Origin: CAVRGQ01 sp963720785
GTDB taxonomy: Bacteria > Actinomycetota > Acidimicrobiia > IMCC26256 > DASPTH01
DNA: 64,000 nucleotides
Assembly (NCBI GenBank): GCA_963720785.1
Contig: CAVRGQ010000009.1
Span: 806,001 to 870,000 of the forward strand
Direction: 5' to 3'
The notes beneath the pieces are model-generated. The model did no database searches. It worked only from the letters and a program-made list of their open reading frames with translations, and was not told where the DNA came from. The stretch's first letter is position 1; every line of letters begins with the position of its first letter. The translations under genes and the position numbers were made by a program. This document shows, one piece after another, positions 54,034 through 63,260 of this stretch.

Positions 54034-56795
54034 GTCCGCACCGCGGGATCGTCGGCGAGCCCCGTCATGGCCGCGAGTCCACCCTCGTCGTCGCCGCTTC
54101 CGAGGTACGCGTCGCGCACCGCAGGATTCGCACGGACGTCCGCAGGCGTGCCCTCGGCGATCACTCGCCCGAAGTTGATCACGACGATCCGGTCGCAGGT
54201 GTTCATCACGAGATCGACGTCGTGCTCGACGAGCAGGACCGCCATGCCCCGTTCGTCGGCCATGCGCCGGATCAGCGCGGCGAGCTCGCGGCTCTCGGTC
54301 TCGTCGAGGCCGGCTGCAGGTTCGTCGAGCATGATCACCGACGGCCCCGACGCGACGGCGCGCGCGATCCCCACCAGGCGACGGCGTCCGTACGGCAGCT
54401 CGTCCGGGTTCTGGAGGAGGTGTGGACCGAGCTCGAACTCCTGGATCGCCGAGACCGCCGTCGAGGGCAGATCGTGGCGGCCGGGCCAGAACAGATCCGT
54501 GAGCCATGACGCCGGCGTGGGGGCGTCGGCGCCGGCGCGGATGTTCTCCTCGACGCTCACGTCGTCGAACAGCTCGAGGGACTGGAACGAACGACGCAAC
54601 CCGCTGCGGGCTCGCTTGGCCGGCGACCATCTCGTGATCGGACTGTCGCCGAGGGTCATTCGCCCGTCGGTGGGCTTCACGAAGCCGGTGACGGCGTCGA
54701 TGATCGTCGTCTTGCCGGCGCCATTGGGACCGATGAGCCCGACGACCTCGCCGGGTTGCACGTCGAAGCTCACGTCGTCGACCGCGACCACGCCGCCGAA
54801 GCGGACCGTGAGGTCCGCAACGGTCAGCGCGGCGGGGGGAACCGGCTCGGGGGCGAGTGGGCGCAGCGGAGCGTCGTCGCGTGCTCGCGCGATCAGATGC
54901 AGTCGAAGGAAGATCGGCCGCAGCGCATGGGTGAAGAACTCGGCGAGGCCGTCCTGGTGCACCACGATGATCAAGAGGAGGATCGCGCCGCCGACGAGGA
55001 CCTCCCACTCACCGATTCCGAGGACGTCGTCCATGATCCTCGTGCCGAGCCCGCCGATCGCGTTCGGCGCGGAGAACACGGCCCCGATGGCGAACCCGAG
55101 GCCGCCGATCACCGCCCACCCGACGCTGAAGATGGACTGCAGAGGGCTGTACTGCTCGTAGGTGATGACGCTCGAGCGGAAGCCGAGGAGGACCCCACCG
55201 AGGCCGGCGATCGCCGCGGCCACGGAGAACGCGTAGAGCTTCACACCGAAGACGCTGATGCCGAGCGAAGCCGCCGCCCGCTCGTTCGTGCGCACTGCGA
55301 TCAGCCGTCGGCCCGTTCTTGACCGACGGAGATTGGCGACGACCAGGCCGGCGAGCACGAACCCGACGAGGCACACCACCGTCCAGCGATGAGGGTGGTT
55401 GGTGTTGTCGACGTCGATCCCGAAGAGCCGCGCCGAGCCCACGCGGGTGCCGCCGTCGAGCCCCTCACCGATCCAGTCGGCTTTGGCGAACACCACCGCC
55501 TGGATCGTGAAGCCGAGGCCGAGCGTCACGATGGCGAGGTTGACACCGCGGGTTCGAAGTGCGGGCAGTGCGAACAACAGCCCCACAGGAATGGTGAGGA
55601 GCACGCCGAGTGGAATGGCGAGCTCCATCGGCACATCGAGTCGCAGTACGAACGACCCTGCGATCAGCGCGCCACACCCGGCCAGTGCCCACTGGCCCAG
55701 GGAGAGCTGGCCGGCATAGCCAGTCAGCACGACGATCGACAGCACGATGATCGCGGAGATGATCGAGATGTTCGTCGCCGCCGCCCACGACTCGTCCATC
55801 ACCGTGAACAGCAGGAGCAGCACCGCGCCGCAGCCGATGAGCAGCCCCGGAATGCTCACGCGCCCGGCGCCGAGACGGGGCAGGCGGTCGGTCACGTGGC
55901 TGCGCAGCGGGAGACCGCGGCCGCGCACGACGAGCACCAGCAGGATGAACAGAAAGGGAATGGCACGCTCGATGCCCGGCAGGTCGCCGACCCCGAAGAA
56001 GTTCTGCACGTCGAGCCGGTGACGGACCACCCACGCCTCGCCGAAGCCGATGATGAAACCGCCCAGCAAGGTGAGTGGGAACGACCGGAAGCCGCCGAGC
56101 AGCGCGGCGGCCATCGCGGTGACCGTGACGATGAGCGTGAAGGTGATCGTCGACAGGCCGGTGAGCGGTGCGATGAGCACGCCGGCGGTGCCGGCCAGGC
56201 CGGCGCCGACTCCCCAAGTGAGTGCCGAGAGCTTGGTCGGCGACCAGCCCATGGTCTGCACCGCGCGCTCGTTCTGGGCGGCCGCGCTGATCGCGAGCCC
56301 GACGCGCGTATACCGGGCGAGTGCCCACAGCGCCGCGGTGATCACACACGTGATGCCGATGATGTAGAGCACCTGCTCCTGGACGACGACGTCACCCCAC
56401 CGGAAGACGTCGTGCGGGAGGTAGGGCTGCACCGGGATGTTCGACGCGCCGTACCGCAACTCGACCGCGCCCTGGACGACGATGAGCAGTCCGAGGGTGG
56501 AGATGAGCCGGACGATCGGGGCCGCATTCGTGAGCAGGCGCAGCACCACCGCCTGGAACAACAGCGCGACGAGCACGGCGGCGGCGATGCCGCCCACGAT
56601 CGCCAGGCCGATCGGCCACGAGTTGGTGGTGCGCAGCTCGTAGAACGTGACGTACGACGCCAGCATCCCCAGTGCACCCTGGGCGAAGTTGACGATGCCG
56701 GATCCGCGGTAGATGAGGACGACGCCCTGCGCGAACAGCGCGTACGCGGACCCGAGCCCGAGCCCGGTGAGCAGCACCTGCAGGAAGTTCGTCAT
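54030..56795 (-). CDS. Fused LivH-LivM-LivG ABC transporter protein
   Basis: 921 residues in one intact frame. Residues ~1-290 are a LivH-type permease (YRGSGIVNFAQGALGMLASY), ~300-620 a LivM-type permease (LTGYAGQLSLGQWALAG, LRTRGVNLAIVTLGLGF), and ~645-921 a LivG ATPase (Walker A GPNGAGKT, signature PYGRRRLVGIARA, Walker B VIMLDEPAAGLD). There are no stops or frame problems at the junctions, which have linkers rich in Pro and charged residues. Such fusion fixes 1:1:1 stoichiometry; the second ATPase is the separate LivF. ATG 56795 is chosen by homology. Substrate unknown; not necessarily amino acids. Confidence 0.9.
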   Translation of the reverse strand: MTNFLQVLLTGLGLGSAYALFAQGVVLIYRGSGIVNFAQGALGMLASYVTFYELRTTNSWPIGLAIVGGIAAAVLVALLFQAVVLRLLTNAAPIVRLISTLGLLIVVQGAVELRYGASNIPVQPYLPHDVFRWGDVVVQEQVLYIIGITCVITAALWALARYTRVGLAISAAAQNERAVQTMGWSPTKLSALTWGVGAGLAGTAGVLIAPLTGLSTITFTLIVTVTAMAAALLGGFRSFPLTLLGGFIIGFGEAWVVRHRLDVQNFFGVGDLPGIERAIPFLFILLVLVVRGRGLPLRSHVTDRLPRLGAGRVSIPGLLIGCGAVLLLLFTVMDESWAAATNISIISAIIVLSIVVLTGYAGQLSLGQWALAGCGALIAGSFVLRLDVPMELAIPLGVLLTIPVGLLFALPALRTRGVNLAIVTLGLGFTIQAVVFAKADWIGEGLDGGTRVGSARLFGIDVDNTNHPHRWTVVCLVGFVLAGLVVANLRRSRTGRRLIAVRTNERAAASLGISVFGVKLYAFSVAAAIAGLGGVLLGFRSSVITYEQYSPLQSIFSVGWAVIGGLGFAIGAVFSAPNAIGGLGTRIMDDVLGIGEWEVLVGGAILLLIIVVHQDGLAEFFTHALRPIFLRLHLIARARDDAPLRPLAPEPVPPAALTVADLTVRFGGVVAVDDVSFDVQPGEVVGLIGPNGAGKTTIIDAVTGFVKPTDGRMTLGDSPITRWSPAKRARSGLRRSFQSLELFDDVSVEENIRAGADAPTPASWLTDLFWPGRHDLPSTAVSAIQEFELGPHLLQNPDELPYGRRRLVGIARAVASGPSVIMLDEPAAGLDETESRELAALIRRMADERGMAVLLVEHDVDLVMNTCDRIVVINFGRVIAEGTPADVRANPAVRDAYLGSGDDEGGLAAMTGLADDPAVRT

Positions 56796-56838
56796 GACGC
56801 ATCCACCGTGCTGGCGCGCCCAGGTTCCGCGTCGCGCC

Positions 56839-58137
56839 TCACGATGTGGGTTGCGCGTAGTCCTTGTTGCCTGAAAGCTCCTCGCCGACGTTGAGCAGCT
56901 TCTTGTCGATGACGAACTGCTTCCCGTCCCACTTCACGCTGTAGTACCACGGGTTGGAGACCCGCGTGAAGAGTCCACCGAGGATGTCGCTGGGCTGGTT
57001 CGGCGTCCACGGCGGCATCAGACCGAACGTGTCGACTCCGGTCGCCGAGTTCATCGCTTCGGTCACCGACTGGCGCGTGATCGTGTTCGGGTCGGCGGAG
57101 TGCTCCATGATGGTCTTGAGGTGCCACAGCGCGACCCAGGAGCGCATCGGGCTGGTCTTGAGCTTGTCACGCTGGTTGTTCTTCGAACCGTCCGACGCGA
57201 TGTCAGCCGTCATGGTCTTCAGTACCGGCCACGTCTTCGTGCTGGCGGTCGCGGGCGGGAGCTCGGCGTTGAAGTACATCTGCTTCCCGATCGCGCCGAG
57301 GTCCTTGACGTCCTTGGCGCCGAAGGTCCCGAGGCTGGACGAGAACTTCAACTTGGAGCCCAACTGCTGCGCGGCCTGCATCACCTGCACGGCTTCGTTG
57401 TTGCCGAGAGGCATGATCACGCCCTCCGCGCCGCCGTCCTGCGCCGCGAGCACGAACTGCTGGAAGTCGGTCGTGCCGGCGGGGACCTTGGACACGCCGA
57501 TGATCTCGGCTCCGTAGGCCTTCGCCATCGTGCCCATGATGGCCCCCAACGCGGCGATCTGCGGGTTGTCGACGGCAATCATCCAGATCTTCTTGACCCC
57601 TGCGCGGGTCAACGGTGGGACCATCATGAACGTGGTGCCCGCGCCGCCGGCTGCGATCGCGTACGAGTTCGGATCCGCGAGCTCAGGTGTCCCGGGGTTG
57701 ACGTCGACGCGGGGGACACCCGCGTTCTGGAGGATCTCGACGATGGCCTCACCTCCGCTCGCTGATGTGTCGTTGAGCGTCGCAACTGCGTCGCTGCTGG
57801 CGATCTTTCGGGCGCAATCGGCTGCCGCGTTCGGGTCGACCTTCGGGTCGCACCAGTCGACCTTGATGCAGTGACCGGCGACGCCGTTGTACTTCTTGTT
57901 GAAGACCTTCGCCGACGTGATCAGCGCCTCGGCTTGATCCGCCAAGTCCAGCGTGGGGTTGGACCCGGGAATGATCGATCCGACCTTCACCTCGCTCAAC
58001 TTCTTGTCGCACGGACCCTCGTTCTTGATGGTCCCGTTCGTGGCCGCGGCCGCGGTGCCGATCCCGACCGTGCCGACCGCGAGCAACGCGGTGAGGCACA
58101 GGAGCACGAGCACCTGCCGTATGGACTTGCGTGCCAT
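56839..58137 (-). CDS. Periplasmic substrate-binding protein of Liv transporter
   Basis: 432 residues, intact. Signal peptide RKSIRQVLVLLCLTALLAVG ending near AAAATNG, then the type 1 binding fold (VKVGSIIPGSNPTLDLADQAEALITSAKVFN, KVDWCDPKVDPNAAADCARKI). It heads the operon with the fused permease-ATPase and LivF. It is clearly different from the two orphan binding proteins at 21720 and 37984. Expected to bind an acidic or aromatic ligand outside the membrane. Confidence 0.9.
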   Translation of the reverse strand: MARKSIRQVLVLLCLTALLAVGTVGIGTAAAATNGTIKNEGPCDKKLSEVKVGSIIPGSNPTLDLADQAEALITSAKVFNKKYNGVAGHCIKVDWCDPKVDPNAAADCARKIASSDAVATLNDTSASGGEAIVEILQNAGVPRVDVNPGTPELADPNSYAIAAGGAGTTFMMVPPLTRAGVKKIWMIAVDNPQIAALGAIMGTMAKAYGAEIIGVSKVPAGTTDFQQFVLAAQDGGAEGVIMPLGNNEAVQVMQAAQQLGSKLKFSSSLGTFGAKDVKDLGAIGKQMYFNAELPPATASTKTWPVLKTMTADIASDGSKNNQRDKLKTSPMRSWVALWHLKTIMEHSADPNTITRQSVTEAMNSATGVDTFGLMPPWTPNQPSDILGGLFTRVSNPWYYSVKWDGKQFVIDKKLLNVGEELSGNKDYAQPTS

Positions 58138-58238
58138 CGAATTCCCCCAGGGTCCACGTCCGGACCCAGTTGGCCCGTTCTAGGTGGTGTGTGCGGCTGA
58201 TCGTAACGACGCGGAGATGTCGGGTCGGTGTCAGTCGA

Positions 58239-59140
58239 TCAGGCGTCGCCGACGATGCGGCGCGTCGTGCGGGTCGATTTTCCGTGCGGCCCGGCCGCGC
58301 GCACCACCAGCGTCTGGGTCGCCATGCCCAGCAGCACGCCGTCGTCGGTCCAGAGGTGCGCGCCGGCGTGGGCGTACCCGTGCGCGGTCGCGTCGATCCG
58401 GACGTCGAGCCGCACCCATTCGGTGGGCGCGCGCTCCACGATGCGGATCGTGTTGTCGAGACTGTTGGCGGTGGTCGGCGTGCCGAGCGCGTCGGAGAGG
58501 CCGAGCATCAACAGGTCTCCGATGAACGCGACGTCACCCGCGCTCACCGGACGGCGACCGTCGGACAGGCGGCACCACAGCACGGAACGACCGGGGCCGG
58601 GAGTGCCGTCGAGCTCGTCGCCCATTCGTCCCGTGGCGATGCGGATGTCGTAGTGGTCGAGCACCGATTCGGTGCCGGGCGGCGCCGGCGGCAACTGGCG
58701 TGCGTCGCCGGGCCCCGGCGCAAGGGAGGGCTGCACCCATCGGCTTGGGATCGTCTCACCCCGCATGCCGAGGGACGCTACGGTGAGGAGCACCTCGACG
58801 TCGCCGAAGTGCACCACGGCGCGCGCCTGCGTGGTTTGGTGCCCGGCCACCTCGATCGACACGTCGACGTCGAGCAGACCGCGGGGTCCCGCGTGGGTCA
58901 GGTAGTGCGCGGTGGCCCATACGAGCGGTCGAGCGGTCGCAACCTCGAGTGCCTCGACGGTCGCGGCGAGTGCCGCCCCGCCGTGCATCGCGCCGGCGGG
59001 TGTGAGCACGCGGGGCGTGAGCTCGAGCTGCCAGCGGTTCGGGTCGTCGGTCGAGCGCAATCCGAGGTAGTCGCGCATGGTCACGCGGCTGCGATCCAGG
59101 TCGAGCAGGGCGGCACGTGGTGGCTCAGGATGTCGTCCAT
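58239..59140 (-). CDS. TesB-like double-hotdog acyl-CoA thioesterase (one frame change)
   Basis: About 300 residues. GAMHGGAALAATVEAL and later LDNTIRIVERAPTEWVRLDVRIDATAHGYAHAGAHLWTDDGVLLGMATQTLVV are the two hotdog repeats of the acyl-CoA thioesterase II family. The start is taken as ATG 59140 because it has a GAGGAG site and because its reading, with one base restored near 59111, gives LLDLDRSRVTMRDYLGL in register. A shorter GTG 59084 start is possible. It hydrolyses acyl-CoAs, perhaps relieving CoA trapping. Divergent from the double ACAD. Confidence 0.8.
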
Positions 59141-59176
59141 GGTGACTCCTCGTCGGTCGTCTCAGGGATCAATCTG

Positions 59177-59186
59177 ACACTATTGT
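59177..59186. promoter_or_regulatory. Bidirectional promoter, overlapping -10s
   Basis: ACACTATTGT reads TAGTGT on minus (toward the thioesterase) and TATTGT on plus (toward the double ACAD), overlapping by two bases. The flanking 12-mer AATCTGACACTA (59171-59182) is identical to that at 45970-45981. Confidence 0.55.
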
Positions 59187-59250
59187 CGAGTGCTTCGGCG
59201 GCCGCCATCGACCCGGCTCGCTCGCCGCTCACGATGCCGAGAGGTGCCAC

Positions 59251-61377
59251 ATGCCGTTTGCCCTGACCGACGACCACGTTGTGCTCGCCGACGTCGCCTC
59301 GGCGTTCCTGACCGAGCGGGAGGCGCTCGGGGCGGCCCGCGAAGCCTTGGACGGGAACGCTGGTCTGCCGGCCTGGTGGCCCGAGATCGCCGGACTCGGT
59401 TGGCTCGGCCTGCACATCTCCGAAGACCACGGCGGCCAGGGGTTCGGTCTCGCAGAGCTTGCGGTCGTGGTCGAAGCGCTCGGCGCCGTCGTCGCGCCGG
59501 TCCCCGTCGTGTCGACCTCGGTGGTCGCCGCGATCGTCGACCGATGGGGCAGCGCAGAGCTACGGGCGTCGTGCCTTCCCGGGCTCGTCGACGGCACGAT
59601 GATCGGAGCCGTCGCGCGCCAGCGCCAAGCCGCCTTGACCGGTGACGGTGTGATGGGCGACGTCGGTGTGGCCGCCGACGCCGCGCACGCCGGCGTGGTC
59701 CTGGTGCGGTGTGGTGAGGACATGGCGGTGGTCGCCGCGTCGTCTTTCGTGGTGCGGCCGCTCGAGTCCTTCGATCCCACGCGCCCGTTCGGTCACGTCG
59801 TGGTCGACGGCCCCGCCCTGGGCATCTGTCGAGGAGCAGCACGGGAGGCGGAGCGGATCGAGCGGGTGCTCCTCGCGGCGGAGGCCGCTGGCGTCGCCCG
59901 GGCGTGCACGGCGCTGTCGGTCGAGTACGCCAAGGTCCGCGAGCAATTCGGACGCCCGATCGGATCGTTCCAAGCGGTCAAGCATCACTGCGCTGACATG
60001 CTGGTTGCGTCGGAGCTCGCAGCATCGGCCGCATGGGATGCCGCGCGCGATGCCCGGCGCACGCCCGGCTCGGGAGAGCTCGCAGCCGCGGTCGCGGTGG
60101 TCCAGGCGGTTCCCGCGGCACAGGGTTGCGCCCAGCTCTGTATCCAGATCCACGGCGGGATCGGCTACACGTGGGAGCACGATGCACACCTCTACCTGCG
60201 GCGGGCGATCACGCTCGCGGCGCTCGCCGATCCGGCTCGCGCGGCGGCTGACGTGACCGACTTCACCCGCACCGGATGCGGCTGGGCTGCCGATCTCGAA
60301 CTCCCGTCGGAAGCCGACGAACACCGCGCCAGCGCGCGTGGGTTCCGTGCATCACTCGACCGGCTCGCCCCGGAGGAGCGTCGCGGCGCGTTGATCGACT
60401 CGGGGTACTTCGTGCCGCACTGGCCTCGGCCATGGGGCCGCGGTGCCGACGTCGTCGAGCAACTCGTGATCGACGAGGAGCTGAGCGACGTCGAACACCC
60501 GGACCTCGGCATCGGCAGGTGGGTGCTGTTGACCCTCGTGCAGCACGCGACTCCGGCGCAGGCCGATCGGTGGATCCGCCCTGCGCTCGTGGGGACCGAA
60601 CGCTGGTGCCAATTGTTCAGTGAGCCGAACGCGGGCTCGGATGCAGCCGCGATCGCCACCCGTGCGGTGCGCACCGATGGCGGCTGGCTGGTCAACGGCC
60701 AGAAGGTCTGGACCAGTGACGCGATTCATTGCTCGATGGGACTGGCGACCGTTCGCACCGATGCCGATGCACCGAAGCACGCGGGCGTCTCCATGTTCGC
60801 CGTTGACCTGCGGGCGCCGGGCGTGGAGATCCGCCCGTTGCGGGAGATCACCGGGGAGACCCTGTTCAACGAGGTGTTCTTCGACGACGTGTTCGTCCCC
60901 GACGACGACGTCGTGGGGGAGGTGGGGCAGGGATGGGCCGTCGCGCGTGCGACGCTCGGCAACGAGCGGGTGTCCATCGGGTCGAGCAACTCGGAGCTCG
61001 ACCTCACCGTCGCCGAAGAGCTCGTGGATCTCGCCGACCGGTACGCAGCAGGCGACACGGGAACTGCCCGCAACGTCGGCGAGCTCATCGCCGAATCGCA
61101 TGCGATGCGGAGCTTGAACCTCCGCCACGTGATGCGCGCGCTCATCGGCGGGCCGCCCGGGCCGGAGGGCAACCTCACCAAGCTGCTCAGCGCCGAGCAC
61201 GCGCAGCGGGTCACGAGCCGAGGGATGGAGATCGCGGGGCTCTCGGCGGTCACTGGGGCAGAGCCCCGCCTCGCGCGCGCGGCGCTCTTCGCCCGGTGCC
61301 TCACCATCGCGGGCGGCACGTCCGAGATCCTTCGGAACGTGATCGCGGAGCGGCTCCTGGGTCTGCCGCGGGGGTGA
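59251..61377 (+). CDS. Fused double acyl-CoA dehydrogenase (FadE34-like)
   Basis: 708 residues, intact. The first ~340 residues are an ACAD domain (ITLAALADPARAA end; REQFGRPIGSFQAVKHHCADM, IQIHGGIGYTWEHDAHLYLRR) and the next ~360 a second one (CQLFSEPNAGSDAAAIATRAV, WLVNGQKVWTSDA, GETLFNEVFFDDVFVPDDDV, AGGTSEILRNVIAERLLGLPRG). This architecture and length match FadE34 (about 711 residues), a fusion of the two chains that elsewhere form an alpha2beta2 ACAD in sterol side-chain degradation. It desaturates an acyl-CoA with a bulky ring. ATG has a GAGAGG site. Confidence 0.9.
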   Translation: MPFALTDDHVVLADVASAFLTEREALGAAREALDGNAGLPAWWPEIAGLGWLGLHISEDHGGQGFGLAELAVVVEALGAVVAPVPVVSTSVVAAIVDRWGSAELRASCLPGLVDGTMIGAVARQRQAALTGDGVMGDVGVAADAAHAGVVLVRCGEDMAVVAASSFVVRPLESFDPTRPFGHVVVDGPALGICRGAAREAERIERVLLAAEAAGVARACTALSVEYAKVREQFGRPIGSFQAVKHHCADMLVASELAASAAWDAARDARRTPGSGELAAAVAVVQAVPAAQGCAQLCIQIHGGIGYTWEHDAHLYLRRAITLAALADPARAAADVTDFTRTGCGWAADLELPSEADEHRASARGFRASLDRLAPEERRGALIDSGYFVPHWPRPWGRGADVVEQLVIDEELSDVEHPDLGIGRWVLLTLVQHATPAQADRWIRPALVGTERWCQLFSEPNAGSDAAAIATRAVRTDGGWLVNGQKVWTSDAIHCSMGLATVRTDADAPKHAGVSMFAVDLRAPGVEIRPLREITGETLFNEVFFDDVFVPDDDVVGEVGQGWAVARATLGNERVSIGSSNSELDLTVAEELVDLADRYAAGDTGTARNVGELIAESHAMRSLNLRHVMRALIGGPPGPEGNLTKLLSAEHAQRVTSRGMEIAGLSAVTGAEPRLARAALFARCLTIAGGTSEILRNVIAERLLGLPRG

Positions 61378-61485
61378 CCCCGTGCTCGCGGAATCGGAGG
61401 CGGTGTATGTGCTGCCGGGGAAGCGCCACTGATCTGCGGAGCGTCAGCGGACGGCGCCCGGCGCAGGTCGGTCCTGCGAATTGGC

Positions 61486-62334
61486 TCAGGAGCGCGTCAT
61501 GGCCTTGGCGACGGCCTCGTCGACCTCGGTGGTTGGGCGACCGACGCCTCCCGAACAACTGAACCCGCCGTCGACGGGCAGGTTCACCCCGGTGATGTAC
61601 GCCGACTCGTCGGACGCGAGAAACACCGCGGCGTTCACGATGTCCTCGACCTCGCCGATGCGCGGGATCAGACACTTGCTCGCGAAGAGCGTGCGCACGG
61701 GCGCGTCGGGCGCGTCGCCGAGGAACGGCCGGAGCTGGGGTGTGTCGATCACGCCCGGGGAAATGCTGTTGACGCGGATGTTCCGGCTCGCGAGCTCGAT
61801 CGCCAGGTTCTCGGTCAGTCGGATCACCGCGGCCTTGGCGACGCAGTGCACGAGGTTGCCGACCGCGTTTCCGGGCAGCCCCGACCCGACCATGCCCGCG
61901 ATCGAGCCCACGTTGATGATGACTCCACCGCCGCGCCGGTCGAAGACCGGGAGCGCGTGCTGCACGGACAGGAACACGAGTGTCAACTCGTTCGCGAAGT
62001 TCCAATCCCAGTCGGCACACGAAAGGTCCTCGACGTTCGCACCCTTCGCGACCGCCGCATTGTTGTAGAGGATGTCGAAGTCGCCGTAGGCCTCGACCGC
62101 GTACGCGATCCACGCCTCGACTCCGCTCTCGTCGGTGAGGTCTACCGGCTGCAACGAGACCATCTCGCCACCCGCGGCCCGGACCATCGCGACGGTCTCT
62201 TCGGCCTCGGCGACCTTGACGTCGCAACCCACGATCTTGGCGCCCTCGGCCGCGAAGTGGATTGCCGCCCGACGGCCTTGGCCGCCCCCCGTGCCACTGA
62301 TCAGAGCGACCTTGTCACGCAGCCGACCCGCCAT
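61486..62334 (-). CDS. SDR-family protein with altered catalytic Tyr
   Basis: 282 residues, intact. SGTGGGQGRRAAIHFAAEGA (cofactor loop), NNAAVAKG, VGSIAGMVG and a normal C-terminus. At the active site the usual YxxxK is HCVAK: the Tyr codon is replaced by CAC (His), Lys remains. The Ser and Asn positions are kept. It may be a low-activity or modified-activity enzyme. Start ATG has GGGGGGGACAGC upstream. A KstR2-like site lies 30 bases upstream. Confidence 0.86.
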   Translation of the reverse strand: MAGRLRDKVALISGTGGGQGRRAAIHFAAEGAKIVGCDVKVAEAEETVAMVRAAGGEMVSLQPVDLTDESGVEAWIAYAVEAYGDFDILYNNAAVAKGANVEDLSCADWDWNFANELTLVFLSVQHALPVFDRRGGGVIINVGSIAGMVGSGLPGNAVGNLVHCVAKAAVIRLTENLAIELASRNIRVNSISPGVIDTPQLRPFLGDAPDAPVRTLFASKCLIPRIGEVEDIVNAAVFLASDESAYITGVNLPVDGGFSCSGGVGRPTTEVDEAVAKAMTRS

Positions 62335-62363
62335 GCTGTCCCCCCTGGATTCAGACGTCTTGT

Positions 62364-62377
62364 ATCAAGCTCTTGAT
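62364..62377. promoter_or_regulatory. KstR2-consensus-like palindrome
   Basis: ATCAAGCTCTTGAT fits the published KstR2 motif AnCAAGnnCTTGnT at all specified positions. It lies 30 bases before the SDR start at 62334 (minus strand) and 40 bases after the preceding SDR stop. KstR2 controls HIP (ring C/D) catabolism in cholesterol-degrading actinobacteria; no KstR2 gene is in this window. Confidence 0.6.
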
Positions 62378-62417
62378 CAAATGGGCCGACCCGACCCGGA
62401 CCTTCCAACTGGTCCGA

Positions 62418-63260
62418 TCACCCCTGGCGAGCTGCGAGCGCTGCCGCGCCCTCCTCCACCAGCTTGGCCACGTCGATGGCACCGGTCATCACCCCGGCGA
62501 GGAACCCACCGTCGACGACGACGTTGCACCCGGTGACGAAGCTGGCGGCATCGCTGTTCAGGAACGCCAGGGGCCACGCCTGCTCCTCGGGCTGGGCCTG
62601 GCGATCCATCGGCCCGTTGAACTTGGCGATGAACTCGGCGCCGGTGGCCTTCTCGAACTCCGGCATCATCGGCGTCGCGGTCGGTCCCGGGCTGATGCAG
62701 TTCACGCGGACGCCGTCCCCGACGACATCGATGGCGCGCTTCATCGTGTAGAGGATGATCGCCTCCTTCGACAGCGAGTAGCCGTCGCCGAGCTCGTCGG
62801 GGTGCGTGTCCGCCCAGGCGCGCGCGCCGTCGTAGCCGTCGGTACCGAGCACCTCCATGAGGAGCGGCATGTGCTCGATGAACTGCAACCCGGCGTTCGA
62901 CGAGATGATGGCGACGGCGCCCCCCTTCGGGATGTGGGGGTGCACGCCTTCCACGACGTGGCGCATCGCTGCGAAGTTCACCGCGAAGACCTCCGGTGCG
63001 GGGCGTGTCTGCGGGAGCCCCGCGCAGTAGAAGAGCCCGTCGATCGGTCCCGAGAGGGATGCGAGGACGTCGTCGATGGCCGCGCGATCCCGGAGGTCGC
63101 ATCGCGTGAAGGACGCCAGCTCGTAGTCGGGATCCCGGAAGTCGACACCATGCACCTCGCCGCCGAGCGACGCGACCACCTTCGCAGCCGCCGCACCCAT
63201 GCCCGAGTAGCAGCCGACGACGAGCACCCGCTTGCCGTCGTAGCGGAAGCGATCCTCCAT
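62418..63260 (-). CDS. SDR family oxidoreductase
   Basis: 280 residues, intact. It has a variant cofactor loop VGCYSGMG rather than TGxxxGIG, DLRDRAAID, FYCAGLPQT, ISSNAGLQF and YSLSK, with a C-terminal VTGCNVVVDGGFLAGV. It is like the bile-acid 3-alpha-hydroxysteroid dehydrogenase/carbonyl reductase group. ATG 63260 has CCAGGAGGGG upstream. Same strand as the SDR at 61486. Confidence 0.87.
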   Translation of the reverse strand: MEDRFRYDGKRVLVVGCYSGMGAAAAKVVASLGGEVHGVDFRDPDYELASFTRCDLRDRAAIDDVLASLSGPIDGLFYCAGLPQTRPAPEVFAVNFAAMRHVVEGVHPHIPKGGAVAIISSNAGLQFIEHMPLLMEVLGTDGYDGARAWADTHPDELGDGYSLSKEAIILYTMKRAIDVVGDGVRVNCISPGPTATPMMPEFEKATGAEFIAKFNGPMDRQAQPEEQAWPLAFLNSDAASFVTGCNVVVDGGFLAGVMTGAIDVAKLVEEGAAALAARQG

